A DNA stretch of 64,000 nt. It comes from Xanthomonas prunicola. GTDB taxonomy: Bacteria > Pseudomonadota > Gammaproteobacteria > Xanthomonadales > Xanthomonadaceae. The notes below the pieces were generated by a model, which worked only from the letters and a program-made list of their open reading frames with translations, ran no database searches and was not told where the DNA came from. Positions 37,266 through 45,310 of the stretch are shown here, piece after piece (within the stretch, counting starts at the first letter, position 1; every line of letters begins with the position of its first letter). The translations under genes were made by a program, and so were the position numbers. The stretch covers positions 1,240,001 to 1,304,000 of the forward strand of contig NZ_PHKV01000001.1 of assembly GCF_002846205.1 (NCBI RefSeq), given 5' to 3'.

Positions 37266-37539
37266 GGTAATTTAGGTAATTAGGCTGCAAAATTGCGAAT
37301 ATATCTATACTTATCAATAACTTACTTAAATTTTTCAAAGGTAATTAAAGGGTAATTGAGAGGTAATGGGGTTACCTTTAGGGGAGGTAATCACCCTCTC
37401 AAAAAATATCCTTAAATTTCAATCACATAACTTTTCCATGGGAGCCTGATTACCTTAAATCACCCCAAAAGGTAATCCGGAAATTCCCTTTTGCATCAAT
37501 TGTTTAGGCCTTGTTTCAGGCTCCGGATTACCGATTACC
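37266..37539. repeat. Iteron-like array of GGTAAT / ATTACC
   Basis: GGTAAT occurs at 37266, 37275, 37340, 37351, 37362, 37386 and 37471; ATTACC at 37449, 37527 and 37534; and a GTTACC variant at 37371. That is eleven copies in about 275 bases, in both orientations, within AT-rich DNA. The form suggests a protein-binding array such as a replication origin or regulator sites. Confidence 0.8.
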
Positions 37540-37601
37540 TGGTTCCGATGGTCATCTGCCGAAATTCACCGGGAGGCCTAGCAACGGATCGCAGCCGGTC
37601 G

Positions 37602-37615
37602 CCCCCCCCCCCCCC
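37602..37615 (+). repeat. C14 homopolymer
   Basis: Fourteen consecutive C bases, in non-coding DNA of the left arm. Such tracts vary in length by slippage and are also prone to sequencing error. Confidence 0.85.
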
Positions 37616-38009
37616 AAAGCCCCCAGGCGTGCAGGGATCTGCAGGGAAGAGAGGCCTCCTTGAATCGCACGGATTGGTAACAGCAGCGCGGTCTAGGCCC
37701 ATCCTGCGGGGGTGCAGCGAAAACCATGCATAAAGACCGCAGGCGTGGCGGGGCGACGATTGCGCGCGCCAGGGCCAGCGCTGTCCGTGGACGTCGGGGT
37801 TTTCCTACTGCGTCGGCCGCTGAAGACGGGCAACATAGGAAGCTGCATCCGGTTCCAACAGGAGCTACGACATGCCCAACATCCGCCGCCGTCCCCGCCT
37901 CCATTACGGGCGGTCAAGCGCAGAGATGGGCATCTGATGGAGAGGCAGCGAAGCGACTCACTTGTGAGCACCTGTTCGACGCATGCTGGATTGTTGAGAG
38001 AAAGCACCT

Positions 38010-38666
38010 ATGAACGAAGCAAAAGAAGCCCGCGCAACACTCCACAACGCACCTCAGAAAGGTGCGTTCTACATCCTCAGGTCCGATATGGGGGGGGGCG
38101 GTCGCGGGCATGGCGTGGAATTCGAGAACGAAGATGCAGTGCCGTTCTCCATTGCTGACAGCCTGCCGGGGGAAGATGCAGGCCTGGCTGCATTGAAGGA
38201 GACCCCGCGCCTGCGCTACGACAGCCGCATCGGCGATATGCCCAATGACATGCACGATGGCTTCAAAGGCTACTGGCTGGTCTCCGAACCGCTGAAGCAG
38301 GTGTTTGAGGCTGCGGACCCGGAAGGCTTTGCCTTCGCGCTCTGCGACTTCCGATTGGAAGACGGTACGCCCGGGGAACCGTACTATCTTTGCGACGTGG
38401 TTCGAGTTATCGAAGCTATCGACGAGGCGGCATCTACTATAAAAGTGTTGACCGGATACCGTAACGGAAAATATTACGATATTACGGGAGGCGCCCAGTT
38501 TGCATTCAACAAAGATGTGGTCGGGACCGCGCACATATTCAGAACACCTTATACAGCAGATGCCTTTTGCGATCGTTTCTTGCGCGACACCTTGATTAGC
38601 CAAGGATTCGGAAAATCGCCTAAGAAGCGTGGCGTTCGGCTAATCGACGCTGCAAATTACGGATAA
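38010..38666 (+). CDS. Imm11/DUF1629-family immunity protein
   Basis: 218-aa soluble protein. The region YWLVSEPLKQVFEAADPEGF followed by YYLCDVVRVIEAID is typical of DUF1629 (Imm11), a family placed as immunity proteins of polymorphic toxins. A G9 tract at 38090-38098 codes for part of a short Gly run near residue 27, so slippage would put the gene out of frame. It lies 34 bases upstream of the AHH toxin start and is transcribed with it. GC content falls towards the 3' end. Confidence 0.85.
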   Translation: MNEAKEARATLHNAPQKGAFYILRSDMGGGGRGHGVEFENEDAVPFSIADSLPGEDAGLAALKETPRLRYDSRIGDMPNDMHDGFKGYWLVSEPLKQVFEAADPEGFAFALCDFRLEDGTPGEPYYLCDVVRVIEAIDEAASTIKVLTGYRNGKYYDITGGAQFAFNKDVVGTAHIFRTPYTADAFCDRFLRDTLISQGFGKSPKKRGVRLIDAANYG

Positions 38667-38700
38667 AGATTTCTCTACATGGATTTTGGAGCATAGACAG

Positions 38701-41700
38701 ATGCCGGGCAGTAACGTCATTCTCGAAAGTCATCATGTCATTGAAAACACCATCTTTCGTGACCATAGGTTGCTCAAGAAATTGGCCGATCATGGTTTGA
38801 TCGACAAGGATGTATCGATCAATCGCCTGTATCTACCGGTAGAGGGGAAGCTGGCCGAAGAAATCGAAACATCTCCGCATCGAGGACGCACGCGGAGGTC
38901 TTATACGGATGTAACTGGGGATTATCTTAATAAGCTCCTTAAATCCCCGGATGGCGAATTGGCCATGCGTAATGACGCTGCTGCACTGAAGCGCGTCGCC
39001 GCCCAGGTCCACGACCTGCAAGACACCCTCAAAATCGCCCTGATCAATCGCGATATGTTCGCAACCACACCGGAGCACTTGACCAAGGCCCAAACGAACG
39101 CACAAAACTACCGCACTATTTCCGAGTACGAGCAATACCGCACTGCCCATGCCGACCAGTTGAAAACGCTGCGCGCCATGAGCAATGTCGAAGCCGAATG
39201 GGCCGCGATCACCCACTCCGAGCAGCGGATCGCAAAGGTGATCGATGACGCACGCACGACGGGCAAAAATCTGGTCGCTGTCCCGAAGGAACGCGATGCC
39301 GTTATCCGCGAGATCGCCGGCCGCGAGGAATTTCGCATGGCGATTGCGCACGCAGAAGATGCCGGGCGAATAACGCTGTCCGGGTCCAATGCGGCAATGG
39401 TCCAGCAGGTCCTGGATGACACACCGACAACCATCAGCGGTGCTGCGCGCAGCATTCGCCAAGGCGCAGCCGCTACACCGCATGCGCCGTACACACCAGT
39501 CTCGCAACGCGGCTTCGTCACCGCCGAGCTGCTGGCCGGCGATCTATCTGCAGGCCAGGCACTGCGCACCACCGGCCTGCTCGCCACCGCCGCCGACACG
39601 GTGATGACCGGCCAACGCGCCACACACTTACTCGGCCAAGACAATCCGCTCGCCGCGCAATCAGAGCTTGCGCACTTTGCCGGCCGCAACGTCGGTGGCT
39701 GGGCCGGCGGTACCGCCGCTGCCTACGCGCTGGGGAGCTCGGGCGCCGGGCCGATGGTGCTGATCGCGGCCGATGCGTATTTCTTGAGTACCGCTGGCGA
39801 GAAGGCCGCAGCGTTGCTCGACAACCGCGCCATCTACACCCAGACCGATCGCGAGGGCACGCAGTGGTCGTTCAACGGCACCGCCTGGGCGCGCGAGGGC
39901 AAGGCCGACACCACCAACGACGGGGTAGACAACCCCACCTCCACGCCCATCGTCGCCAGCTACGAGAAGGCACGCGAACTCAATTACCAGGCCACCAACG
40001 CCGCTGCAGCGCTCGCCCTCAAGGATGCGCCCGCTCCGCAGGATCCGTATCGCCAGCCGGCCAATGCCACTGACCGCCCCAGCCTGAGCAGCGCCGACTG
40101 GCGACGCGATGCAGCGGACGGTCAGTGGCATCGGCTGGTCAAGGCCGAGATCGCTGGCGCCAATGATCGCGGCAGCTACGTGCAGGAAACCGCCTTGCCG
40201 CACCGCAAAGCCGAACTGGACGCGCAGGCGCAGGACACCATCGCCCGCAACATCGCCAACAGTCCCGGCGCCATTGCCGCGCGCTACGAACTGGCGCACC
40301 ACCGCAGCGGCTGGGCGGCCGATGGCCTGCCGATGTCGCCAGCGGTGCAGCAGGCGCTGCCGGATCCAGATGCCTTGACCGCCTCGAACGGCCAGCGCTA
40401 CTACCGCGATATCGAAGGCCAGTGGACAAGCAACGGCGCCCCACCCGATGGCAACCGCGTGCTGGAACTGGAGACCACGCGCGCGATGCTGCAACCGGCA
40501 CTGGCCGAGCAGGCGCAGGCGATTGCCGCCATCCAGCAATCGCCGCAGGACGTACAAGGCGAGCAGACGCTCTACCGCTATCGCATCGTCGGCACCGAGT
40601 TGCAGCCGCAATGGCGTGAAGCGATCGAACTGGCGACGCAACGCACCCGCGAGGCAGAGCGACTTGCGGGCGATGGCGCGATGCAGTTGCAACGCGGCCC
40701 CGGTGGAAGCTTTGGCGCCGATAGTCCGATTGCGCATCTGCAACGCGGTCCCGATGGTGTAGAGCGTATTGCAGCAGTCACCAGCACCGAGGACATCCGC
40801 CAGGCACTGCAGGAGGTACAGGCGCGGCAGAACCCAGCCTTGCCGATACCGCAGCTGGCCTCTGCGCCTCGCTCATCGGACGGATCCGCAGATGCGGACA
40901 CGTCGTCTTCCGCCCCCTCCAACCAGCATGCGCTCGACGTGCAGGCGCGGGGCCAGGCGGCCAGTGCCGCTCAGGAGCGTCAGGAACGGCAGCAGGAGGA
41001 CCGGCAAGCGCAAGACCAACAACTGACGCAGGCACGCACGCACACGCTGCAGGAGCAGACCTCGCACGAAGACCGGGCACAGGATGCTCAGGCGCTACAG
41101 GCGCACGCAGTGCAGGAGCTTCGCCGGCAAGAGTTGCAACAGCTGGAGCAGCAAGAACGCCAGGTACAGGACGCGCAGCAACGCGAACACGTCCAGCAGC
41201 AGGCGCACGACACCCAACAGCGCGAACAAGCGCAGCAGCAGGCCCAGGAGACGCAGCAGCGCGAGCAGGAAACACGCCAGGCCCAGGACGCCCAGCAGAG
41301 CCAGCAGGAACGCCTGCAGGCGCAGACGGTGCAACATGCCGCCGAGCAACAGCCGCTGCACGCCCAAGCGGCTCCACAACGCGAGCAGGAGCCGGCACAG
41401 GAAGCCGTCTCGCGCGAGCCGTCGTCGCTCCAGGCGCAAGACACATCGCCGCGCCAGCCCGAGCAGCAGTCTACCCAGGATGGCGTCGCCGAACGGCGCC
41501 AGGATCAGCTGGCAGAGCCTGCGCAAGCACAGGCATCCGACGTAGCGCAGCAGCGGTCGCAAAGCCAGCAAACGCAAGAAGAGCGCACGCAGGAAGTCCA
41601 GCAGCAGACAGCACAGAGTGCGGCGATCGCGCAGACAGCGCCGGCAGATCAGCAGCAGGTTGCGGACCTGCACAGCGGCCAACAGCCGATGACTGCGCAA

Positions 41701-42687
41701 GCCTCGGATGCGCAGCAAGATGCGCCTGCCCAGCAGCCCGACCAGCCCGAGCAGCCGGCGGACGCGTACTTGGCCCAGGCGGCGACCGCGCCATCACTCG
41801 CCACGCCGGTCGCCGCAGAACAGCGCGACGAGCAACAGGCGCTCACTCCAACGGCTCAAGCACCGAAAGCACCAGATCCCCCTGAAGCGTTGCCAGTGTC
41901 CGCACACCTGGCGCAAACGACAGGGACATCGCTGGACATGCCGACCGCTGGCCGCTCCGCCGACGCCCCCGAGGGCGCGGCCGATGCGCGCGCGCCGCTT
42001 TCCGCGTCCTTGGCAGATGAGCACGACCGCCCTGCCGCTGCGCCCGTCGATCCGAACTCCTGGGAGGAAATAGAGCGCTCGATGCGTGAGCTGCGCATCC
42101 AACTCGAACAGGAGCTCGAAACAGAAAACCGCGTCGCAGAAGCGCGGCAGGCGCGCGTGGACCGTGGTGAGCGGCCGTTTACCGAGTTGGAACTGCGTAA
42201 TGGGTACGATCCGGATGGCCCCTCTGGACTGAGACCACCACGCGCCCCGTCGGCAGACGCCGCGCCACAGTCTCTTGCTGCTGGCGAGCAGGAAGAGCGG
42301 CCGCAGCCCCAACGTAAAAACATCACCGGCGATCCGGATGTGGACGAGTTGCTGTACGCCATCGACTGCAAGAACGAACTGGCGATCGAACAGGCCTTGA
42401 AACGTGTCGCCAACAGTCCCTACAGCCAGGCCCTTGCCAAACAAGGGCATGAATTCCTGGATGCCCAGGCGATGCAGGAAGCCCAGGAGCAGGCGAGTAT
42501 GCGCCAGGCACTGAACATGGACGTCTCGACAGAGGTGCAGACCAGCCGTGGCCCGGTGATGGTGATGACACTGCCGCAGTTCGCCAACGGACCGGCGATG
42601 CAAGGTCCGCAGGGTGACGGGGGCGGCGGCGGCGATGGGGGCGGCGGTGGTGGTGGTGGTGGAGGCGGCGGTGGTGGTGGTGGATAG
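38701..42687 (+). CDS. Large toxin with N-terminal AHH nuclease domain and Gln-rich region
   Basis: 1328-aa protein from ATG 38701 (GGAG nine bases upstream). Residues 5-85 fit the AHH nuclease fold: SHHVIEN, then NRLYLP, a His in ETSPHRGR, and YTDVTGDYLNKL. A hydrophobic Gly/Ala segment lies near residues 330-365. Residues 740-1035 are strongly Gln/Ala/Glu rich. A charged C-terminal domain has ITGDPDVDELLYAIDCKNEL and VMVMTLPQFANGP, and the protein ends in a 16-17 Gly run. An N-terminal toxin with a long Gln-rich C-terminal part resembles Xanthomonas type IV secretion effectors, but the hallmark C-terminal domain is not confirmed. Confidence 0.8.
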   Translation: MPGSNVILESHHVIENTIFRDHRLLKKLADHGLIDKDVSINRLYLPVEGKLAEEIETSPHRGRTRRSYTDVTGDYLNKLLKSPDGELAMRNDAAALKRVAAQVHDLQDTLKIALINRDMFATTPEHLTKAQTNAQNYRTISEYEQYRTAHADQLKTLRAMSNVEAEWAAITHSEQRIAKVIDDARTTGKNLVAVPKERDAVIREIAGREEFRMAIAHAEDAGRITLSGSNAAMVQQVLDDTPTTISGAARSIRQGAAATPHAPYTPVSQRGFVTAELLAGDLSAGQALRTTGLLATAADTVMTGQRATHLLGQDNPLAAQSELAHFAGRNVGGWAGGTAAAYALGSSGAGPMVLIAADAYFLSTAGEKAAALLDNRAIYTQTDREGTQWSFNGTAWAREGKADTTNDGVDNPTSTPIVASYEKARELNYQATNAAAALALKDAPAPQDPYRQPANATDRPSLSSADWRRDAADGQWHRLVKAEIAGANDRGSYVQETALPHRKAELDAQAQDTIARNIANSPGAIAARYELAHHRSGWAADGLPMSPAVQQALPDPDALTASNGQRYYRDIEGQWTSNGAPPDGNRVLELETTRAMLQPALAEQAQAIAAIQQSPQDVQGEQTLYRYRIVGTELQPQWREAIELATQRTREAERLAGDGAMQLQRGPGGSFGADSPIAHLQRGPDGVERIAAVTSTEDIRQALQEVQARQNPALPIPQLASAPRSSDGSADADTSSSAPSNQHALDVQARGQAASAAQERQERQQEDRQAQDQQLTQARTHTLQEQTSHEDRAQDAQALQAHAVQELRRQELQQLEQQERQVQDAQQREHVQQQAHDTQQREQAQQQAQETQQREQETRQAQDAQQSQQERLQAQTVQHAAEQQPLHAQAAPQREQEPAQEAVSREPSSLQAQDTSPRQPEQQSTQDGVAERRQDQLAEPAQAQASDVAQQRSQSQQTQEERTQEVQQQTAQSAAIAQTAPADQQQVADLHSGQQPMTAQASDAQQDAPAQQPDQPEQPADAYLAQAATAPSLATPVAAEQRDEQQALTPTAQAPKAPDPPEALPVSAHLAQTTGTSLDMPTAGRSADAPEGAADARAPLSASLADEHDRPAAAPVDPNSWEEIERSMRELRIQLEQELETENRVAEARQARVDRGERPFTELELRNGYDPDGPSGLRPPRAPSADAAPQSLAAGEQEERPQPQRKNITGDPDVDELLYAIDCKNELAIEQALKRVANSPYSQALAKQGHEFLDAQAMQEAQEQASMRQALNMDVSTEVQTSRGPVMVMTLPQFANGPAMQGPQGDGGGGGDGGGGGGGGGGGGGGGG

Positions 42688-42727
42688 CCGGAACACGTGC
42701 AGCAAGTTGAATCATCGAGATAACACT

Positions 42728-43363
42728 ATGGACATGCAGAACACCTCCGCACTACCCGATGCCAACGGGTCGGAACGCACGCTAAAAGAGTCGGTCCAGG
42801 CCTTGGCGGCGATGATCGGGACGCTGCAGCGGCGCGAGCACGCATTGGACGCTCTGGTCCGGGAACAGCTGCAGCTTCTGCAGAGCGCCGTCCACAGTGC
42901 CGATCAGCGCGTCAATCGCGTGGTGGAAAGCGCACTTCCCCGGCTGACGCAATTGAGCAATCAGGCGCTGACGCAAACGTTGGAACCGGCGGCCGAGCGA
43001 TTCAACAAGAAGATGGCAACTGCGGAGCAGACGGTCCAGCAGGCGACCCAGCGTTACGCCCACGCACAGCGCGCCCTGGAAACAACGACAACGCGGCGCA
43101 TGTGGATCGCATCGATTGCCCTGCTGTTGGCGGGTGTCATCAGTATGGTTGTCGCAGGCTACGCGCTCTACAGCACAAAAGCGGCCGTCGCTGAAGCCGC
43201 CCAACTCAGGGCGGAAATCACCTTTTTGGATCGTGTTGCTCGCGCCAATCTCGTTGCCTGTGGCAAGGACAGGCTATGCGCCGAGATTGACAAGAAAGGG
43301 CCGCGCTATGGCGATGGCGGCCAGTATCGCGTGGTTGCCTTGCGTCCATCCCCCGCGCAATGA
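42728..43363 (+). CDS. Membrane protein with coiled coil, linked to the toxin gene
   Basis: 211-aa protein from ATG 42728, 40 bases after the toxin stop. Residues 15-130 form a long amphipathic, Gln/Ala-rich coiled coil. A single hydrophobic helix follows (MWIASIALLLAGVISMVVAG), then a short polar tail with a Cys pair (ACGKDRLCAE). No family recognised. Form and position suggest it assists or anchors the large toxin. It also resembles small mobilisation-type helper proteins, but that link is weak. Confidence 0.65.
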   Translation: MDMQNTSALPDANGSERTLKESVQALAAMIGTLQRREHALDALVREQLQLLQSAVHSADQRVNRVVESALPRLTQLSNQALTQTLEPAAERFNKKMATAEQTVQQATQRYAHAQRALETTTTRRMWIASIALLLAGVISMVVAGYALYSTKAAVAEAAQLRAEITFLDRVARANLVACGKDRLCAEIDKKGPRYGDGGQYRVVALRPSPAQ

Positions 43364-43397
43364 AAACCGAGCCGCTAGGGGCGGCCCGGTCGCCTGA

Positions 43398-44108
43398 TTA
43401 CAGAGCGGTCAAGCGGTCGCGGGTAACGGCGGCGTACTGATCCGTCATCTCAATCCCGACTGCCTCGAATCCTTCCAGCTGCGCAGCCACCAACGTGGTT
43501 CCGCTGCCAGCAAAAGGATCGAGCACGCGACCACCCGATTCGCAAATCCGCACCAGCTGCCGCATCAATCCGGTCGGCTTACCGGTCAGGTGGTGCTTGT
43601 CAGCCTTGCGCACCGACTCACGGATGACTCCAGGCAGCACCGGCGCGCGGCGGTCCAACGGCATGTTGCCCTTGCTGCCCCAGACGATGTATTCGGCCTG
43701 GTTGCGGAACCGGCCCAGTTGCGGCCGCACGCCTTCGGTCTTGTCCCAGACGGTGATGCCGCGCCAGGTGAAGCCGGCGATCTGCAGCGCGTCGGTGGTC
43801 AGCGGCAGCTGCCGCCAGTCGGTGAACAGCAGCACCGGCGCGCCGTCCTTGAGCACGCGCGCGCACTCGGACAGCCACAGATGCATCCACTTCAGGTGCG
43901 AGCGTTGGTCGCGTTCGTCGCCGACAAAGTCGGCGTGCAGTTGCGCGCCACCGCCCTGGACGTACTTTGCCGAGGGCGGCTTCGCTCGCGCGGCGGCGTG
44001 CAGGCCGCCACTCGCATACGGCGGATCAGTGATCAGCGCGTCGAACGAATTCGCTTCGAGCGTGGGCAGGATGGTCAGGGCGTCGCCCTGCAGCAGCTGG
44101 TTTTTCAT
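43398..44108 (-). CDS. Phage DNA methyltransferase (DPPY, beta class)
   Basis: 236-aa site-specific DNA methyltransferase. Motif IV is TDPPYA near residue 27, before the AdoMet motif FAGSGTT near residue 205, which is the order of the beta class (N6-adenine or N4-cytosine). The start is ATG 44108 with AAGG upstream; a GTG at 44135 is possible. The 5' end overlaps the com gene by 83 bases. It probably protects phage DNA from host restriction or marks it. Confidence 0.92.
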   Translation of the reverse strand: MKNQLLQGDALTILPTLEANSFDALITDPPYASGGLHAAARAKPPSAKYVQGGGAQLHADFVGDERDQRSHLKWMHLWLSECARVLKDGAPVLLFTDWRQLPLTTDALQIAGFTWRGITVWDKTEGVRPQLGRFRNQAEYIVWGSKGNMPLDRRAPVLPGVIRESVRKADKHHLTGKPTGLMRQLVRICESGGRVLDPFAGSGTTLVAAQLEGFEAVGIEMTDQYAAVTRDRLTAL

Positions 44109-44271
44109 GGTGAGAGCCTTCTTGGATTCGCTCACGGCGATCGGAGGTGAGGCTCTCGGCCTTCAGGTGATTGAGCGTGCCGCAGCGTGGGCACTTGATC
44201 TGGATTTCGTCGAAGGCGCCGGCTTTGCATAGCAAGCGGGCGCATTCGCCACAACGGAGGTTCTTGAGCAT
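44026..44271 (-). CDS. com: Com-like zinc-finger regulator, overlapping the methyltransferase
   Basis: 81-aa protein. The first 45 residues match the Mu Com family: RCGECARLL, then IKCPRCGTLNHLKAE, giving two CxxC pairs for a zinc finger. The C-terminal part is read through the start of the methyltransferase gene in another frame. In phage Mu, Com is an RNA-binding protein that activates translation of the DNA-modification gene mom; the same layout here suggests the same control. Confidence 0.85.
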   Translation of the reverse strand: MLKNLRCGECARLLCKAGAFDEIQIKCPRCGTLNHLKAESLTSDRRERIQEGSHHEKPAAAGRRPDHPAHARSEFVRRADH

Positions 44272-44296
44272 TGCGTGGTCTTGCGGTGGGAAAGGA

Positions 44297-45310
44297 TTAC
44301 GCGACCGCTGGCGGCGCGTAGGGGGCGAAGGCGATCACCTCATCGCCCACCCAGTCGTTGATCTTCAACATGCGCGCCTGCAGCGGCTCCAGCTCGTTGG
44401 CGGCCCAGACAGCAGCTGCCTCGCGGATCGATCCGAAACCGCCTGCGTTTTGCGGCACGATGCCCATAAGCTGCGGCGGGATGCGCAGCGCGGCCAGCAT
44501 GTCGTCGCGGGTGATGCCCTTGATGCCGCTGAACTCGTCCTTGGCCGCTACTTCGCTAACCGGGATCAGCTTCAAGCCATCCTTGTTGCCGCCTGGCGAG
44601 TACAGGAACAGGTTGCGGAAGTTGCCCGGCCCCTTGGCGCCCTTCATGGCGTTGCGCAGCGTGTCGACATCTTCCTGGCTTTGCTGCGGGTCGGTCAGGT
44701 ACAGGATGAAGCCGGCATGCGAGCCGTTGTTGTAGTACTTGCGGCGGAACAGCGTGGCGGACTCGTTGAGCAGCGCGGACTGCATCGCCGGCATCCACTC
44801 GGGCAGGCCGTAGAGCTCCTGATCGACATCCGCCTCGCGCAACTGGAACACGCTACCCGGCTCGAACACGTGCTCGTCGTGCCACATACGCACTTGGAAG
44901 TACTCGCCCTCAGTGATGCCGCGCCGCATGTACTTCGACAACGGCGCCGCCAACGACAGCGCATTGCCTAGGCGATTGCGGCGGCGTTCGAGATAGCCAT
45001 TGCCCAGGGTGATCCAGTCCAGCGACAGCTGCTCGAAGGCCTCACGCGTCAACAACCGATGCGGCTTGAAGGTGCGGGCCAGCATGTTGCGCTTGAAGAT
45101 CAGGCCGGACTGCAGAAACGGATTGCTGCGCGTGGTCTTGGACAGGCCATCCAGCGCCACCGGCGGCTCATACCAGCGCCCGTTCTGCCAGCACTCCAGA
45201 TAGTCCAGCACGCCGCGCCCATCGAGCACCGGTGTCGGATCACCAAAGGTGAAGGCCTCGGCGCGTGCGGGCGCTGCAGGCGCGGTGGCGGGCAGCTGGT
45301 CGGTCAACAT
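44297..45310 (-). CDS. Q: Portal protein (P2 gpQ)
   Basis: 337-aa portal of the P2 type (gpQ of P2 is 344 aa). Typical stretches are LDGLSKTTRSNPFLQSGL, LDWITLGNGYLERRRN and KGITRDDMLAALRIPPQLMG. The start at ATG 45310 overlaps the terminase stop by one base (TGATG). It forms the dodecameric vertex for DNA entry. Confidence 0.95.
   Translation of the reverse strand: MLTDQLPATAPAAPARAEAFTFGDPTPVLDGRGVLDYLECWQNGRWYEPPVALDGLSKTTRSNPFLQSGLIFKRNMLARTFKPHRLLTREAFEQLSLDWITLGNGYLERRRNRLGNALSLAAPLSKYMRRGITEGEYFQVRMWHDEHVFEPGSVFQLREADVDQELYGLPEWMPAMQSALLNESATLFRRKYYNNGSHAGFILYLTDPQQSQEDVDTLRNAMKGAKGPGNFRNLFLYSPGGNKDGLKLIPVSEVAAKDEFSGIKGITRDDMLAALRIPPQLMGIVPQNAGGFGSIREAAAVWAANELEPLQARMLKINDWVGDEVIAFAPYAPPAVA

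Larger units (their letters stand above)
37182..38009. other. Non-coding left-arm segment with GGTAAT repeats and C14 tract
   Basis: About 830 bases without a supported protein gene. The first 360 are AT-rich, unlike the rest of the prophage, and hold the GGTAAT array; then comes a C14 run. A 21-codon frame at 37872-37937 has AGGAG before its ATG but no other support. Confidence 0.6.
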
